Origin: Paraburkholderia tropica
Lineage (GTDB): Bacteria > Pseudomonadota > Gammaproteobacteria > Burkholderiales > Burkholderiaceae
NCBI RefSeq assembly: GCF_900109265.1
Contig: NZ_FNZM01000014.1
Coordinates: forward strand, 124,001-188,000
Reading direction: 5' to 3'
Length of the DNA: 64,000 nucleotides
The translations under genes were made by a program, and so were the position numbers. How positions within the stretch are numbered: the first letter of the stretch is position 1; each line of letters opens with the position of its first letter. Positions 44,163 through 53,537 of the stretch are shown piece by piece. Under the pieces are notes generated by a model. The model was not told where the DNA came from, searched no databases, and was given only the letters and a program-made list of their open reading frames with translations.

Positions 44163-44828
44163 TCAGCGCAGCGCGCTGAACGGATCAGCGGCGTTACCGG
44201 CAGCCTTGGCGGGCGCCGGCGCGGCGGGTGCTGCGGGCGCGGCCGGAGCCGCGGGTGCAGCCGCCGTTTCTGCGGATTCGGCAGCCTTCGGCGCGGCCTT
44301 GGTGACGCGCTTCACATAGCGCTTCTTCTTCACCGGCGACTTCGCGCTCTGGTCGGGCGGGAACAGCGCGTCCTCGCCGAGCGTGTCGCGCAACTGCTTC
44401 GCGAGCGCCTGGGCGTCCGACTTCGCGTCGCCTTGCAGCGAAGCATCCTGACGCAGTTCGCCAAGCGACTCTGTCGCTACGCGCAGGCCGGCCACGGCCA
44501 GCACGCTCTTCGCGCCACGATCCGTCTGATCGCGTTGCAGCGCTTCTTGCGCCGCCACGATCGCCTGACCGTAGTGCTGCTGCTGGAACTGGATCTGGGC
44601 AATGCGCGACCACGGCTCTTCACGCGTGGGGTCGGCGGCTGCAAGCTTCTGATACGCGGCGATCGCCTGATCCTGGTCGCCGCCCTTCGAGAGCGCGTCC
44701 GCATCGGCGAGCGCCTTGTTGAATGCTTCGGGCGATGCGGAAAGATTGTTGCCCTGGGTGGCGCAACCCGCGACGATGCCGCACGCGATCACAGCCCCCG
44801 TTAGCTTCGAGAAGACGCTCTTATTCAT
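44163..44828 (-). CDS. TPR-containing lipoprotein at the head of the T6SS operon
   Basis: A 221-residue lipoprotein: signal peptide ending in IVAGC (Cys about 22), tetratricopeptide-like repeats (residues about 35-150; AIAAYQKLAAADPTREEPWSR and YGQAIVAAQEALQRD), then a basic patch (KKKRYVKRVTK) and an Ala/Pro-rich tail with AAPAAP repeats. Burkholderia T6SS loci carry a lipoprotein gene at this place, just before tssB; I recall it being named tagM but am not certain. It may assist assembly at the outer membrane or periplasm. Confidence 0.82.
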   Translation of the reverse strand: MNKSVFSKLTGAVIACGIVAGCATQGNNLSASPEAFNKALADADALSKGGDQDQAIAAYQKLAAADPTREEPWSRIAQIQFQQQHYGQAIVAAQEALQRDQTDRGAKSVLAVAGLRVATESLGELRQDASLQGDAKSDAQALAKQLRDTLGEDALFPPDQSAKSPVKKKRYVKRVTKAAPKAAESAETAAAPAAPAAPAAPAAPAPAKAAGNAADPFSALR

Positions 44829-45289
44829 GTTTTCTCTACCGACCAGAGAGTTTGATTGTGTTTGTGATTCAGCTTCGAGATCTGCGCCTCGAAAACTACC
44901 ATCGAGATCTCTGTCTCGCAGACTTATCTCGATATTGAAACGAGTGTTTTACTTATTGCTCAACGCGCGGGTATAGTACAGGCCAAATTTCGATAATTCA
45001 ACTGTGCAATGAAAAGTGCCCGAAAGAAAATGGGCCTCGCGTGAAGCTGAAAAGTGCTGGAGAAGCGAGTAAGAACCATGACAGAAGCCACAAAGTAACG
45101 GGCGCACAGCTGACAAGGAAATAATTTCCGGCGCAACCAATGTACACGGGGCTTCGGGCAGGAAAATTTGCCGGATTTTTATTAAAGAAGGCATCACGGG
45201 GATAATGTCCGCGCAATGCGCCGTGCATTACCAACGTTCAAGCGGATTTAACGTTGTCGGAGAGTTCGGGCTTCAAGCCCGCGATAAAA
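44829..45289. promoter_or_regulatory. Divergent T6SS promoter region with direct repeats
   Basis: No gene is credible here. The region separates the minus-strand tssBC operon from tssJKL. A 17-bp near-direct repeat, TCGAGATCT-N3-CTCG-like, occurs at 44875-44891 and 44902-44918 (start to start 27 bp, three mismatches), followed by CTCG-N9-CGAG at about 44928-44944. These are candidate regulator sites. Base composition is lower in GC than in the flanking genes. No sigma-54 type GG-N10-GC element was recognised. Confidence 0.5.
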
Positions 45290-45916
45290 ATGACTGCGCG
45301 CATTATTCAAATCGCATCAAATGCGGCTCTGGTTTGCGCCGCTGCTGCCTTGCTGGGCGGGTGCGCGGCGGCCGTGCCCGCGTTGGGCAGCGCGGCCTCG
45401 GCGGCGCTGCAACTCGCGGGCATCGGCAAGCCCGATGTACCCGACAGCCAGAAGCCGCCGCGCGACCTCGGCGTCACGCTCTACGCGGCGCGCAATCTCA
45501 ATGCGGCGACCGATAACAAGCCGCTCGCATTAGTCGTGCGCCTCTACGCGTTGAAGGATCCGACCTCGTTCCAGCAGGCGCCGTTCGACACATTCACCGA
45601 TCCCGCGAAGGAAAAAAGCACCTTGGGCGCCGACCTGCTGAGCGTGCGCGAAATCACCTTGATTCCGGGGCAGCGGTATAACGCCACAGAGAAAGTTTCG
45701 CGCGAAGCACAAGCTTTCGGCATCGTCGCGCTGTTCCGCGACCCGGCAATGAAGCGCTGGAAATTCGCTTTCGATCCGGCGAAATCGGAGAAATCCGGCA
45801 TAATGGTTGGCCTGCACAACTGCGCCATGACGGTCACGAGCGGTACCGTAATCCCCGCGGATGCGAGTCAGTCGGCGCAAGCGCTCAATCTGCTTTCGTC
45901 TGTCACCTGTGGTTAA
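45290..45916 (+). CDS. tssJ: T6SS outer-membrane lipoprotein TssJ
   Basis: About 208 residues. A lipoprotein signal (ARIIQIASNAALVCAAAALL followed by GGC) precedes a TssJ-type beta-sandwich: VTLYAARNLNAATDNKPLAL, VVRLYALKDPTSFQQAPFD, then ITLIPGQR. ATG 45290 gives a compact signal; a TTG at 45254 with GGA upstream is the alternative. It anchors the TssJLM complex to the outer membrane. Confidence 0.93.
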   Translation: MTARIIQIASNAALVCAAAALLGGCAAAVPALGSAASAALQLAGIGKPDVPDSQKPPRDLGVTLYAARNLNAATDNKPLALVVRLYALKDPTSFQQAPFDTFTDPAKEKSTLGADLLSVREITLIPGQRYNATEKVSREAQAFGIVALFRDPAMKRWKFAFDPAKSEKSGIMVGLHNCAMTVTSGTVIPADASQSAQALNLLSSVTCG

Positions 45917-46132
45917 AAGCGAATCGGTGACAGCGAATGCGAAGATTTAAAACGGGGCAGAAAGAGCGGCAGCGAACCTTGCAAATGAGGGGAATGCGGG
46001 GATGAAAGCGGGGATGAATGCACACGCCAGAAGCGCGTTGAATTTCACGGAAACGGACCTCTTTAACCAATTCAGTCAGCCGGCGGCTCGCACGCCAGGC
46101 ACGACCCGATCGACGCATAACGCTGAATCAAC

Positions 46133-47479
46133 ATGAGCTATTCCTCGAAAGTGCTTTGGGGGGAAGGCCTGTTTCTCAGGCCTCAGCACTTCCAGCGGCA
46201 AGACGCCTATCACGAAGCGCGGCTCTTCGAGTCGATCCAGGCGATCCAGCCATATAACTGGGGCGTGCGCTCGATCCGTATCGATCACGACTCGCTTGGC
46301 AGCAATATTCTGCGCATCAGCGAGTTGTCGCTCGTGTTTCCCGACGGCACGCTCTACTCCGCGCCGCAAGCCGACGACCTGCCGCCGCCCGTCGCGCTCG
46401 ACACGCTGCCCGAAGGCATCAACGAATTCACGTTCTATCTGGCGCTGCATCAGGTGCGCGAAAACGGCTCGAATTATTCGGCCAATCGCGACGACGGCTT
46501 TATTGCGCGCTACGTGAGCGAACAGTCGAGCGTGGCCGATCATTACACCGACGCCGCGCAGGCCGACATCACGTTCCTCAAGAACAACGTGAAGCTCGTT
46601 GCGCACACCGAGCCGCGCGACCAGTTGCTGTCGGTGCCGGTGGTGCGCGTGCGCCGCACGGCGTCGTCGGGTTTCGAGGCCGACGAGAGCTTCGTGCCGC
46701 CGAGCCTCGCGATCGAGGCGTCGCCGCTGCTGCATCAGCGCCTGCGCCGCCTGATCGACGCGCTGCAGGCGAAGGTCAACGCGCTCTACGGTTTCCACCG
46801 CGAGCCGACCAAGAACATCATCGAATTCCGCTCGGGCGATATTGCGTCGTTCTGGCTGTTGCACACGGCCAGCGGCGCGTTCGCGACGCTCGCACATCTG
46901 TATCAGCACGCGGCGCTGCATCCCGAACGGCTATTCCAGGAAGAACTGCGTCTTGCGGGCCAGTTACTCACGTTCTCGAAGAATCACACGCTCGCCGATC
47001 TGCCCGCTTATCGTCACGACGATCCGGGCCCGGGTTTTGCGCGCCTCGACGCCATCCTGCGCGATCTGCTCGAAACGGTGATCTCCACGCAGTACTTCGC
47101 GATTGCGCTCGAAGAAGTGCGCGCGTCGTTCCATATCGGCCGCCTCGACTCCGGCAAGATCGACGACAAGACCACGTTCTATCTCGCTGTCTCGGCCGAC
47201 ATGCCCGCCGTCGATCTGGTCGATGCCGTGCCCGCGCGCTTCAAGGTCGGCGCGCCCGACGACGTCGACAAGCTCGTGCTTTCGGCCATGCCCGGCGTGC
47301 GTCTCGTCTACACGCCGCAAGTGCCGCCCGCCATTCCGGTGCGCCCGGGCGCCTGCTATTTCGCGCTCGAATCGCGCAGCGCGCTCTATGAGCGCATGAT
47401 TCAGGCGCAGTCGGCGATGGTGTACACGCCCTCGGGCATCAACGATCTCAAACTCGAACTGATTGCGGTGACGTCATGA
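46133..47479 (+). CDS. tssK: T6SS baseplate protein TssK
   Basis: A 448-residue TssK with its standard start (KVLWGEGLFLRPQHFQRQD) and a conserved end (GINDLKLELIAVTS). It links the baseplate to the TssL/TssM membrane complex. It overlaps tssL by 4 bp (ATGA). The 215-bp gap before it carries a 12-bp near-perfect tandem repeat (GCGGGGATGAA at 45996-46006 and 46008-46018) and no gene. Confidence 0.97.
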   Translation: MSYSSKVLWGEGLFLRPQHFQRQDAYHEARLFESIQAIQPYNWGVRSIRIDHDSLGSNILRISELSLVFPDGTLYSAPQADDLPPPVALDTLPEGINEFTFYLALHQVRENGSNYSANRDDGFIARYVSEQSSVADHYTDAAQADITFLKNNVKLVAHTEPRDQLLSVPVVRVRRTASSGFEADESFVPPSLAIEASPLLHQRLRRLIDALQAKVNALYGFHREPTKNIIEFRSGDIASFWLLHTASGAFATLAHLYQHAALHPERLFQEELRLAGQLLTFSKNHTLADLPAYRHDDPGPGFARLDAILRDLLETVISTQYFAIALEEVRASFHIGRLDSGKIDDKTTFYLAVSADMPAVDLVDAVPARFKVGAPDDVDKLVLSAMPGVRLVYTPQVPPAIPVRPGACYFALESRSALYERMIQAQSAMVYTPSGINDLKLELIAVTS

Positions 47480-48261
47480 CCAACGCGCCTTCCCTTTTCG
47501 GCGACGTCGCGCCGCCGCCCGTCACGCCGCAAGCGCCGGTGGGCGATCCCGCCTATCAGGTGCGCTCGCTGCTCGACCTGCTCTACGATGGCTTTTTCAT
47601 GCTGTTTCTGCTGAAAAACGGTCGCGAGCCCGGTGACGCCGCCGAGTTCAGCGCACGCGTGCAGCAGTTTCTCGGCGACTTCGAGCGCGGCGCGAAAAAG
47701 CTGAATGTTTCCGCCGACGACGTCTACGCGGCCAAGTTCGCGTTTTGCGCGGCGATCGACGAATCGGTGCTGTCCTCGCCGTTCCGCATTCGCGCGGACT
47801 GGGAGCGCCGTCCGCTGCAACTCACGCTGTTCGGCGAACAGCTCGCGGGCGAGAAGTTCTTCCAGTATCTCGAGCAATGTCGCGCACAAGGCGCCGCGCG
47901 ACTGCAATCGCTCGAAGTCTTTCACATGTGTCTGCTGCTCGGTTTTCAGGGCAAATACATGCTCGAAGGGCCGGAGAAGCTTGCTTATCTGACCGCGCGC
48001 ATCGGCGACGAAATCGCGCACATGAAGGGCAAGCGCGCGCCGTTCGCCCCGCATTGGCCGCTGCCCGATCAGGTGGTGCACCGCCTCAAGCGCGAAGTGC
48101 CGCTCTGGACGATCGGCGCGGTGTTCGCGCTCGTCGGCGTGCTCGGATGGCTGGGTCTCAGCACGTGGCTGCGCGACAACACGCTGCGCACGCTCGCGCC
48201 TTACACGCAGATCGTCAAGCTCGGCCCGCAATCGGCCAATCTCACGATCTCGCTGCCTTGA
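47476..48261 (+). CDS. tssL: T6SS inner-membrane protein TssL (DotU family, short form)
   Basis: A 261-residue DotU/TssL: cytoplasmic helical domain (FFMLFLLKNGREPGDAAEF, FAFCAAIDESVLSSPF, VFHMCLLLGFQGKY-like) followed by one C-terminal transmembrane helix (WTIGAVFALVGVLGWLGLSTW) and a short periplasmic end. It lacks the C-terminal OmpA-like extension found in some TssL proteins; the separate OmpA protein near 26.2 kb may substitute. Confidence 0.95.
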   Translation: MTNAPSLFGDVAPPPVTPQAPVGDPAYQVRSLLDLLYDGFFMLFLLKNGREPGDAAEFSARVQQFLGDFERGAKKLNVSADDVYAAKFAFCAAIDESVLSSPFRIRADWERRPLQLTLFGEQLAGEKFFQYLEQCRAQGAARLQSLEVFHMCLLLGFQGKYMLEGPEKLAYLTARIGDEIAHMKGKRAPFAPHWPLPDQVVHRLKREVPLWTIGAVFALVGVLGWLGLSTWLRDNTLRTLAPYTQIVKLGPQSANLTISLP

Positions 48262-48276
48262 TGTCGACCCGATGAC

Positions 48277-48307
48277 GATTTCAGCCCTGAAAACACGGGC
48301 TGGAATC
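48277..48307. terminator. Possible terminator between tssL and the GGDEF gene
   Basis: GATTTCAGCCC (48277-48287) pairs with GGGCTGGAATC (48297-48307) with one non-Watson-Crick pair, between convergent genes. No clear T tract, so weak. Confidence 0.4.
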
Positions 48308-48311
48308 GCTC

Positions 48312-49373
48312 TCACGCAGGTTCGCCCTGCTCCGCGACCACGCGATCGCGACCCGTCATCTTCGCGCGATACAGACTCGAATCGGCCCGCTTGAGCCATG
48401 CGGCGTGATCGTTCATCGCCTCGTCGCATTGCGCCACGCCGATGCTCACCGTACACGGGCACACGCTGTCCGCGTCCTTCGCCTGCAAGCGCACCGCGCG
48501 CGCAAAACGCTCGGCGACCGTGCGCGCTTCGGCGAGCGTCGCGCCCGGCAACACCACGCCGAATTCCTCGCCGCCATACCTGCCAATGCTGTCGCTCGCG
48601 CGAAAATGCTCGCGTAGTTGCCCCGCAAACGCGCTTAGCACGGCGTCGCCCGCCTGATGCCCGCGCGTATCGTTGACGTCCTTGAAATGGTCGAGGTCGA
48701 TGAGCAGCAGCGACGATGCATAGCGCGTCGCGCGGCAGCGTTCGAATTCGCGCACGAGCAGATTTTCCCAATGGCGGCGATTCAAGAGACCGGTGAGGCC
48801 GTCGGTGCGGCTCAGCCCTTCGAGCATGCGCGATTGCTCGGCGAGCTTGCGCGAGATGCGATACACCGCGAGGCCCAGCGCAAGCGGATAAATCGCGAGA
48901 AACGGCAGGCACGCGAGCAGCGTGGGCAAGCGCGTATCGGGCTCGAACGCGAAGCCGAACGTCAGCAGACCGGCCGCCAGCCCCGCAAGATTCGCCAGCA
49001 CGCCGCGCAGAAACAGCCGCATGCCGCCCGAAGCCATGTTGTCCATGCCCGACATCACGAGCATCAATGCGCTCGGCAGCAAATCGAATCGCATCGCGGC
49101 CACCCACACGCCGCCCATTGCGGAATCGACCATCAAATTGAGGCGTTCGCCGCGATACGGCACGGCCCACGCGTGCGCGGCACGCCGCGCGATATGCGGC
49201 CAGATCAGGCAGTCGATGACGAGCAGCACCCAGAACGGCGCGCCGCGCCCCTGCTGCACGAATACCGACGCCATGCAGAAAAACGCGAGCACACGCCCGC
49301 CGACGCGCAATCGCCAACTGCGCTCGACGAAGCGCCTCCCCTTGCCCGCCATCGGATTCGTGCTGGGTAACAT
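48312..49373 (-). CDS. MASE2-GGDEF diguanylate cyclase
   Basis: A 353-residue membrane protein. An N-terminal MASE2-like sensor with several hydrophobic segments (VLAFFCMASVFV; IWPHIA; GERLNLMVDSAMGGVW) is followed by a GGDEF domain: DGLTGLLNRRHWE, LLLIDLDHFKDVND, and the active-site form GGEEF. An RxxD inhibitory site (RASD) lies five residues before GGEEF, so product inhibition is expected. It should make cyclic di-GMP. It resembles the AdrA/DgcC architecture. It is adjacent and convergent to tssL but not in its operon. Confidence 0.93.
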   Translation of the reverse strand: MLPSTNPMAGKGRRFVERSWRLRVGGRVLAFFCMASVFVQQGRGAPFWVLLVIDCLIWPHIARRAAHAWAVPYRGERLNLMVDSAMGGVWVAAMRFDLLPSALMLVMSGMDNMASGGMRLFLRGVLANLAGLAAGLLTFGFAFEPDTRLPTLLACLPFLAIYPLALGLAVYRISRKLAEQSRMLEGLSRTDGLTGLLNRRHWENLLVREFERCRATRYASSLLLIDLDHFKDVNDTRGHQAGDAVLSAFAGQLREHFRASDSIGRYGGEEFGVVLPGATLAEARTVAERFARAVRLQAKDADSVCPCTVSIGVAQCDEAMNDHAAWLKRADSSLYRAKMTGRDRVVAEQGEPA

Positions 49374-49817
49374 TCTCGGTCTCTCGAATGTCCTGCTGTC
49401 GCGCAGGATCTATGCATGTATTGTGCCATCGGCGACAGCGTTCGCCGTGGAGAATTCGGGTTTTCCCCCTGAAAATAAGGGCTATTCGATGCGTGCGATG
49501 AGCGCACGATCGATGCCCGCGCAACCGGACGTTCGACCGTGTGTATCGTTTCTCATGACGCCCCGATGAACAAGCCCGGGCTGTGGCGCGTCCAAGCCCG
49601 TTCTTACCAACCGTTACAGAAGCGACGTGATCGTTGCACCTGTACGCGCCACGCCTTCCTAGAATGCTTCAACCGTTGCGCAGCAAGACCGCCAGCGGCC
49701 GCCAACGACACTCGACGCGGACATTGCACGCCTATGCACGGTGCATGCGGCAGCGCGCGAATGCCGTGGGCGTAATCGATACCAATGACGTAGAAATCAC
49801 GTAGAAAAGGAGTTCGC
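49374..49817. other. Intergenic region, no gene seen
   Basis: No convincing coding sequence. It contains a perfect short palindrome ATGCAC-G-GTGCAT (49734-49746) about 70 bp before the DUF4142 gene, and presumably the promoters of the divergent cyclase and DUF4142 genes. Confidence 0.5.
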
Positions 49818-50378
49818 ATGAATCGCCTCTCGCTTGCCTCGCTCGCCAGTGTTTCCGCCACCGCGCTGCTCGCGCTCTCCGTGAGCGCTCACGCGCAAAC
49901 CGCCGCGCCGGCAGCCACGACCGCGGGCGCCACGCAGGAACTGCATGCCGCCGACAAATCGTTCATCGCGGACGGCACGCAAACCGTCGCCACGCAGCGC
50001 GACGCGGCGCGTATTGCCGACTCGCGTTCGACCGACCGCGAAGTGAAGGCCTTCGCGGAACAACTGGTCGCCGACTACACGAAGCTCTCGAATTCGATGC
50101 GCGCCGCCAGTCCGCGCGGCGTGGACGTCCCGCGCGACGATCCGGACGCCGCCGTGCTCTCGAGCATCAACAATCTGCGTGGCGCCGATTTCGACAAGAC
50201 CTATATCGAACAGGTCGCGCTGGCCGGCCAGCAAAAAACGCTCTCGGCATTTCAGGCGGAAATTGCATCGGGTCGCGATGCCGGTTTGAAGAAGGCCGCG
50301 ACCGAAGGGTTGCCCGTGATTCAGGCGGATATCGCCAAGGCAAAGGAGCTGGCCGCGCGCAAGCATCTGGCGGGCTGA
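49818..50378 (+). CDS. DUF4142 exported protein
   Basis: A 186-residue protein with a signal peptide (ATALLALSVSAHAQ, cleavage near residue 27) and a DUF4142 helical domain (DKSFIADGTQTVATQRDAA, AFAEQLVADYTKLSNSM, FDKTYIEQVALAGQQKTL). These periplasmic ferritin-like-fold proteins have no settled function; they are often associated with stress. AAAGGAG is directly upstream of the ATG. Confidence 0.9.
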   Translation: MNRLSLASLASVSATALLALSVSAHAQTAAPAATTAGATQELHAADKSFIADGTQTVATQRDAARIADSRSTDREVKAFAEQLVADYTKLSNSMRAASPRGVDVPRDDPDAAVLSSINNLRGADFDKTYIEQVALAGQQKTLSAFQAEIASGRDAGLKKAATEGLPVIQADIAKAKELAARKHLAG

Positions 50379-50457
50379 TGAAAGCATGCGCGTGAGCGCA
50401 TGATCGGCGAGGCGGCGCGCATTCGTGCGCCGCCTCGCATTCTGTCATGCGCGTGTT

Positions 50458-51057
<600 letters not shown>

Positions 51058-51223
51058 TGGCTCAATGATTCGAGGGGTTCGCAGACGAAGTAAGGCGCGC
51101 GAAAGTATGGCCGAAGTATCGCTGAAACCGGCGTGCGATGCTACGTCCTGCCGCCATCGCGCGATAATCTCCCGATGCCGCCGTAAGCGGCGCGCTACAT
51201 CGTCTGACGAATCGGGCTCGCCC

Positions 51224-51934
51224 ATGGATACCGACCGACGCGCCACCGCCCCACCCGCGAACGCAACCGACGCCGCTGCACCCTCGCGCAGCGTGCGCGT
51301 CTGGGACTTGCCGACCCGGCTCTTTCACTGGCTCGCTGTATTGCTCGTCGGCGTCGCGTGGATTTCGCAGCATTTCAACTGGATGCAGTTGCACGTGCGC
51401 GCCGGCGAAACGCTGCTCGCGCTGGTGCTGTTCCGTCTGCTATGGGGCGGGTTCGGCAGCGAGACCGCGCGCTTCGGGCGCTTCGTGGCGTCGCCGCTTG
51501 CCGCGTGGCGGCATCTGCGCCACGTCTTGCGGCGCGAGCCCGACACCCAGGTGGGCCACAACGCGGCGGGCGGCTGGATGGTGCTGTTGCTACTCGCGTT
51601 GCTGTTCGTCGAAACGCTCAGCGGTCTCTACGTCAACAACGATATCGAGGATGAAGGCCCGCTTTCGGAGTACGTGAGCGCCGCATTCGCGAACGCGATT
51701 TCGGCGCTGCATGCCTACGGCTGGGATGTGCTCGCCATCGCCGTCGTGCTGCATGTCTGCGCGATCGGCGTCTATGCGCTCGCCAAGGGCCACAATCTGC
51801 TCGGCCCGATGCTCACGGGCCGCAAGCGTCTGCCCGCCACGGTGCGTGCGCCCGCGCGCGCCTCGCTCTGGCTCGCGGCGCTGCTGATGGGCTGCGCCGC
51901 GCTCGTGACGGCCTTGCTGGCGATGTATCTGTGA
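51224..51934 (+). CDS. Cytochrome b561-like membrane protein
   Basis: A 236-residue di-haem cytochrome b family protein. It begins with the characteristic RVWDLPTRLFHWLAVLLVG, then HVRAGETLLALVLFRLLWG and a His-containing fourth helix (DVLAIAVVLHVCAIGVYAL). The expected haem-ligand histidines are in the first, second, third (GHNAAGGW) and fourth helices. It probably passes electrons at the inner membrane to a soluble partner not encoded here. Confidence 0.88.
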   Translation: MDTDRRATAPPANATDAAAPSRSVRVWDLPTRLFHWLAVLLVGVAWISQHFNWMQLHVRAGETLLALVLFRLLWGGFGSETARFGRFVASPLAAWRHLRHVLRREPDTQVGHNAAGGWMVLLLLALLFVETLSGLYVNNDIEDEGPLSEYVSAAFANAISALHAYGWDVLAIAVVLHVCAIGVYALAKGHNLLGPMLTGRKRLPATVRAPARASLWLAALLMGCAALVTALLAMYL

Positions 51935-51946
51935 CGCTCGGGCGCG

Positions 51947-53035
51947 TCAGCCGGCCGGCACCGTGAGTATCGGCGCCTTCTGATCCTGATTCGCCTGCGA
52001 GAGCGCGATCAGATTCTGCAGCACCGTCAACGCGTATTTCGAATCGAAATCGTCGTTTTCGATCCAGTAAGTGGCGTCGTGATAACCGATCGTGGCATAC
52101 GCATCGGGCGGCGCCTTGCTGCCCACGTGCACGATGATCGTGGGCCGCGTTTCGCCGCCGATCAGATGCACGGTGGGAATCGTCGCGCCGCGCTTCACAT
52201 CGTCTTCGGGCACGGAAATCTGCGCGCCGAGATTGGTCAGAATGCCCATCACAGAACGCGTCACCATGCGGATGCTGCGACCGTCGCCGTTCGCGGGACC
52301 GTACACGACCGGATATTCGCGCACGACCGGCGAGAGTTTCAGCAGACGGCGCACGTCGTCGAGATCGGCTTTCGTTTCGGGCGGCGCGTCTTCGCTGCCG
52401 AGCGTCATCGTCACGCGATGCGAGTGATCCACCGGATCTTCCTTGTAGCTGACGGTGAGTTGTCCCGCGAGTTGCAGGCGGCGCAACGCGCGCAGCAGTT
52501 CGAAAAAGCCGGGGCTGCCGTCGCTCGTCGGGCCGCCGAGCGGCGCGGCGTTTTGCAGGCCGCCGACCGATTGCACCGAGAGGCGCAGCAGCAGGTCGAT
52601 CGGCACGCCGCTGTCCGCGAGCGGCAGCACGAGTTCGGTCGGCAACGGGCGAATATAGCCCGTGGCGAGCGCCTCGCCCGTGGTCGGCACGAACGTGAAG
52701 GTCGGGTGATTCGAGTACGTCGCGCCCACGCTCGCCTGGCCGTAGCTGGTGCCCGCCGTGCTCGAACCGCCCTCCGCGATCGCGCCCGCGTTGGCCTCGA
52801 ACGTGTAAGACGCGATGATCTGGCTCACCGCGACGAACGACGGCGAATCGCCGAAACGCAACCCGACGATGGTCGCGAGCATCTCGCGTTTCTTGGCGTC
52901 GCCGAGCGCGCGTTCGTAATCGACCTGATCGGTGCGCAACATGTGCGGACCGAACCAGGCGCAGCCGGACGTCATGAGGAGTGGACACAGAGCGGCGATC
53001 AGGCGGCGCCGCGGCAGCAGGCGAAATGAAATCAT
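51947..53035 (-). CDS. Unrecognised lipoprotein
   Basis: A 362-residue lipoprotein of a family I do not recognise. ATG 53035 gives a lipoprotein signal (RRRLIAALCPLLMTSGC; Cys about 25). The mature part starts with a region of Asp/Glu-rich helix and then reads VGLRFGDSPSFVAVSQIIASYTF, followed by a beta-rich segment. A longer frame to 53080 would break the signal. It is convergent with the cytochrome b561-like gene (12-bp gap). Confidence 0.8.
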   Translation of the reverse strand: MISFRLLPRRRLIAALCPLLMTSGCAWFGPHMLRTDQVDYERALGDAKKREMLATIVGLRFGDSPSFVAVSQIIASYTFEANAGAIAEGGSSTAGTSYGQASVGATYSNHPTFTFVPTTGEALATGYIRPLPTELVLPLADSGVPIDLLLRLSVQSVGGLQNAAPLGGPTSDGSPGFFELLRALRRLQLAGQLTVSYKEDPVDHSHRVTMTLGSEDAPPETKADLDDVRRLLKLSPVVREYPVVYGPANGDGRSIRMVTRSVMGILTNLGAQISVPEDDVKRGATIPTVHLIGGETRPTIIVHVGSKAPPDAYATIGYHDATYWIENDDFDSKYALTVLQNLIALSQANQDQKAPILTVPAG

Positions 53036-53152
53036 GTCGGCTTCGGTCGTCGGTGAGGCAACAGCCGATGCAGCTAGCAAGTCACATGCCTCGCGCGCGC
53101 CGCTTGACGTAAAATCGGGCGATCCCGTTCACTTCATTCGACACGACCGCAC

Positions 53153-53413
53153 ATGGCAACTTACCTCGAATTGCTCGCCGAAAAGCGTGCGCTCGACGCG
53201 CGTATCGATGCGTTGCGCGCCGAGGCGGCCGACGAAGCACTCGCGGCCGCCCGCGCCGCCATCGCCGAATTCGGTTTCACGCCGGACGACCTGTTCGGCA
53301 AACCGCGCGCGAAACGCGAGAAAAAAGGCGCGGCCCGTTCGCGCAAGAATGCGTCCGCGCAAGACGCCGACCACGGCAATCTCGATCTTTTCGGCGGCTC
53401 CGGCGCAAATTGA
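53153..53413 (+). CDS. Short H-NS-like protein lacking the DNA-binding domain
   Basis: An 86-residue protein. The first 50 residues match the oligomerisation part of Burkholderiales H-NS proteins (YLELLAEKRALDARIDALRAE, then IAEFGFTPDDLFG). The C-terminal DNA-binding module, usually YRDPxTGxTWSGRGRxPxW, is absent; instead there is a Lys/Arg-rich segment and an NLDLFGGSGAN end. It could dimerise with full-length H-NS and modulate it, or bind DNA weakly through its basic tail. Confidence 0.82.
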   Translation: MATYLELLAEKRALDARIDALRAEAADEALAAARAAIAEFGFTPDDLFGKPRAKREKKGAARSRKNASAQDADHGNLDLFGGSGAN

Positions 53414-53477
53414 AAATCTGCGTTGAACCGTTGAAATAAACGATTGAAATAAACGCGTGCGCGCACGATAAAAAATG

Positions 53478-53511
53478 GCCCGCGAACCATCACGGTTCGC
53501 GGGCTTTTTTT
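53478..53511. terminator. Bidirectional terminator between H-NS-like gene and kdgD
   Basis: GCCCGCGAACC (53478-53488) pairs with GGTTCGCGGGC (53494-53504), 5-nt loop, followed by seven T residues on the plus strand and by CATTTTTTAT on the minus strand. Suits both convergent genes. Confidence 0.93.
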
Positions 53512-53537
53512 CCTGCGATGCGAGCTGATCGGCCAGC

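Noticed and set aside
44200..44270. GCC-rich repeat within the TPR lipoprotein gene as a separate repeat element
   Set aside because: It encodes the Ala/Pro tail of the lipoprotein and is explained by that coding role.
44829..45289. Sigma-54 promoter for the T6SS operons
   Set aside because: No GG-N10-GC element with the usual flanking bases could be found on either strand.
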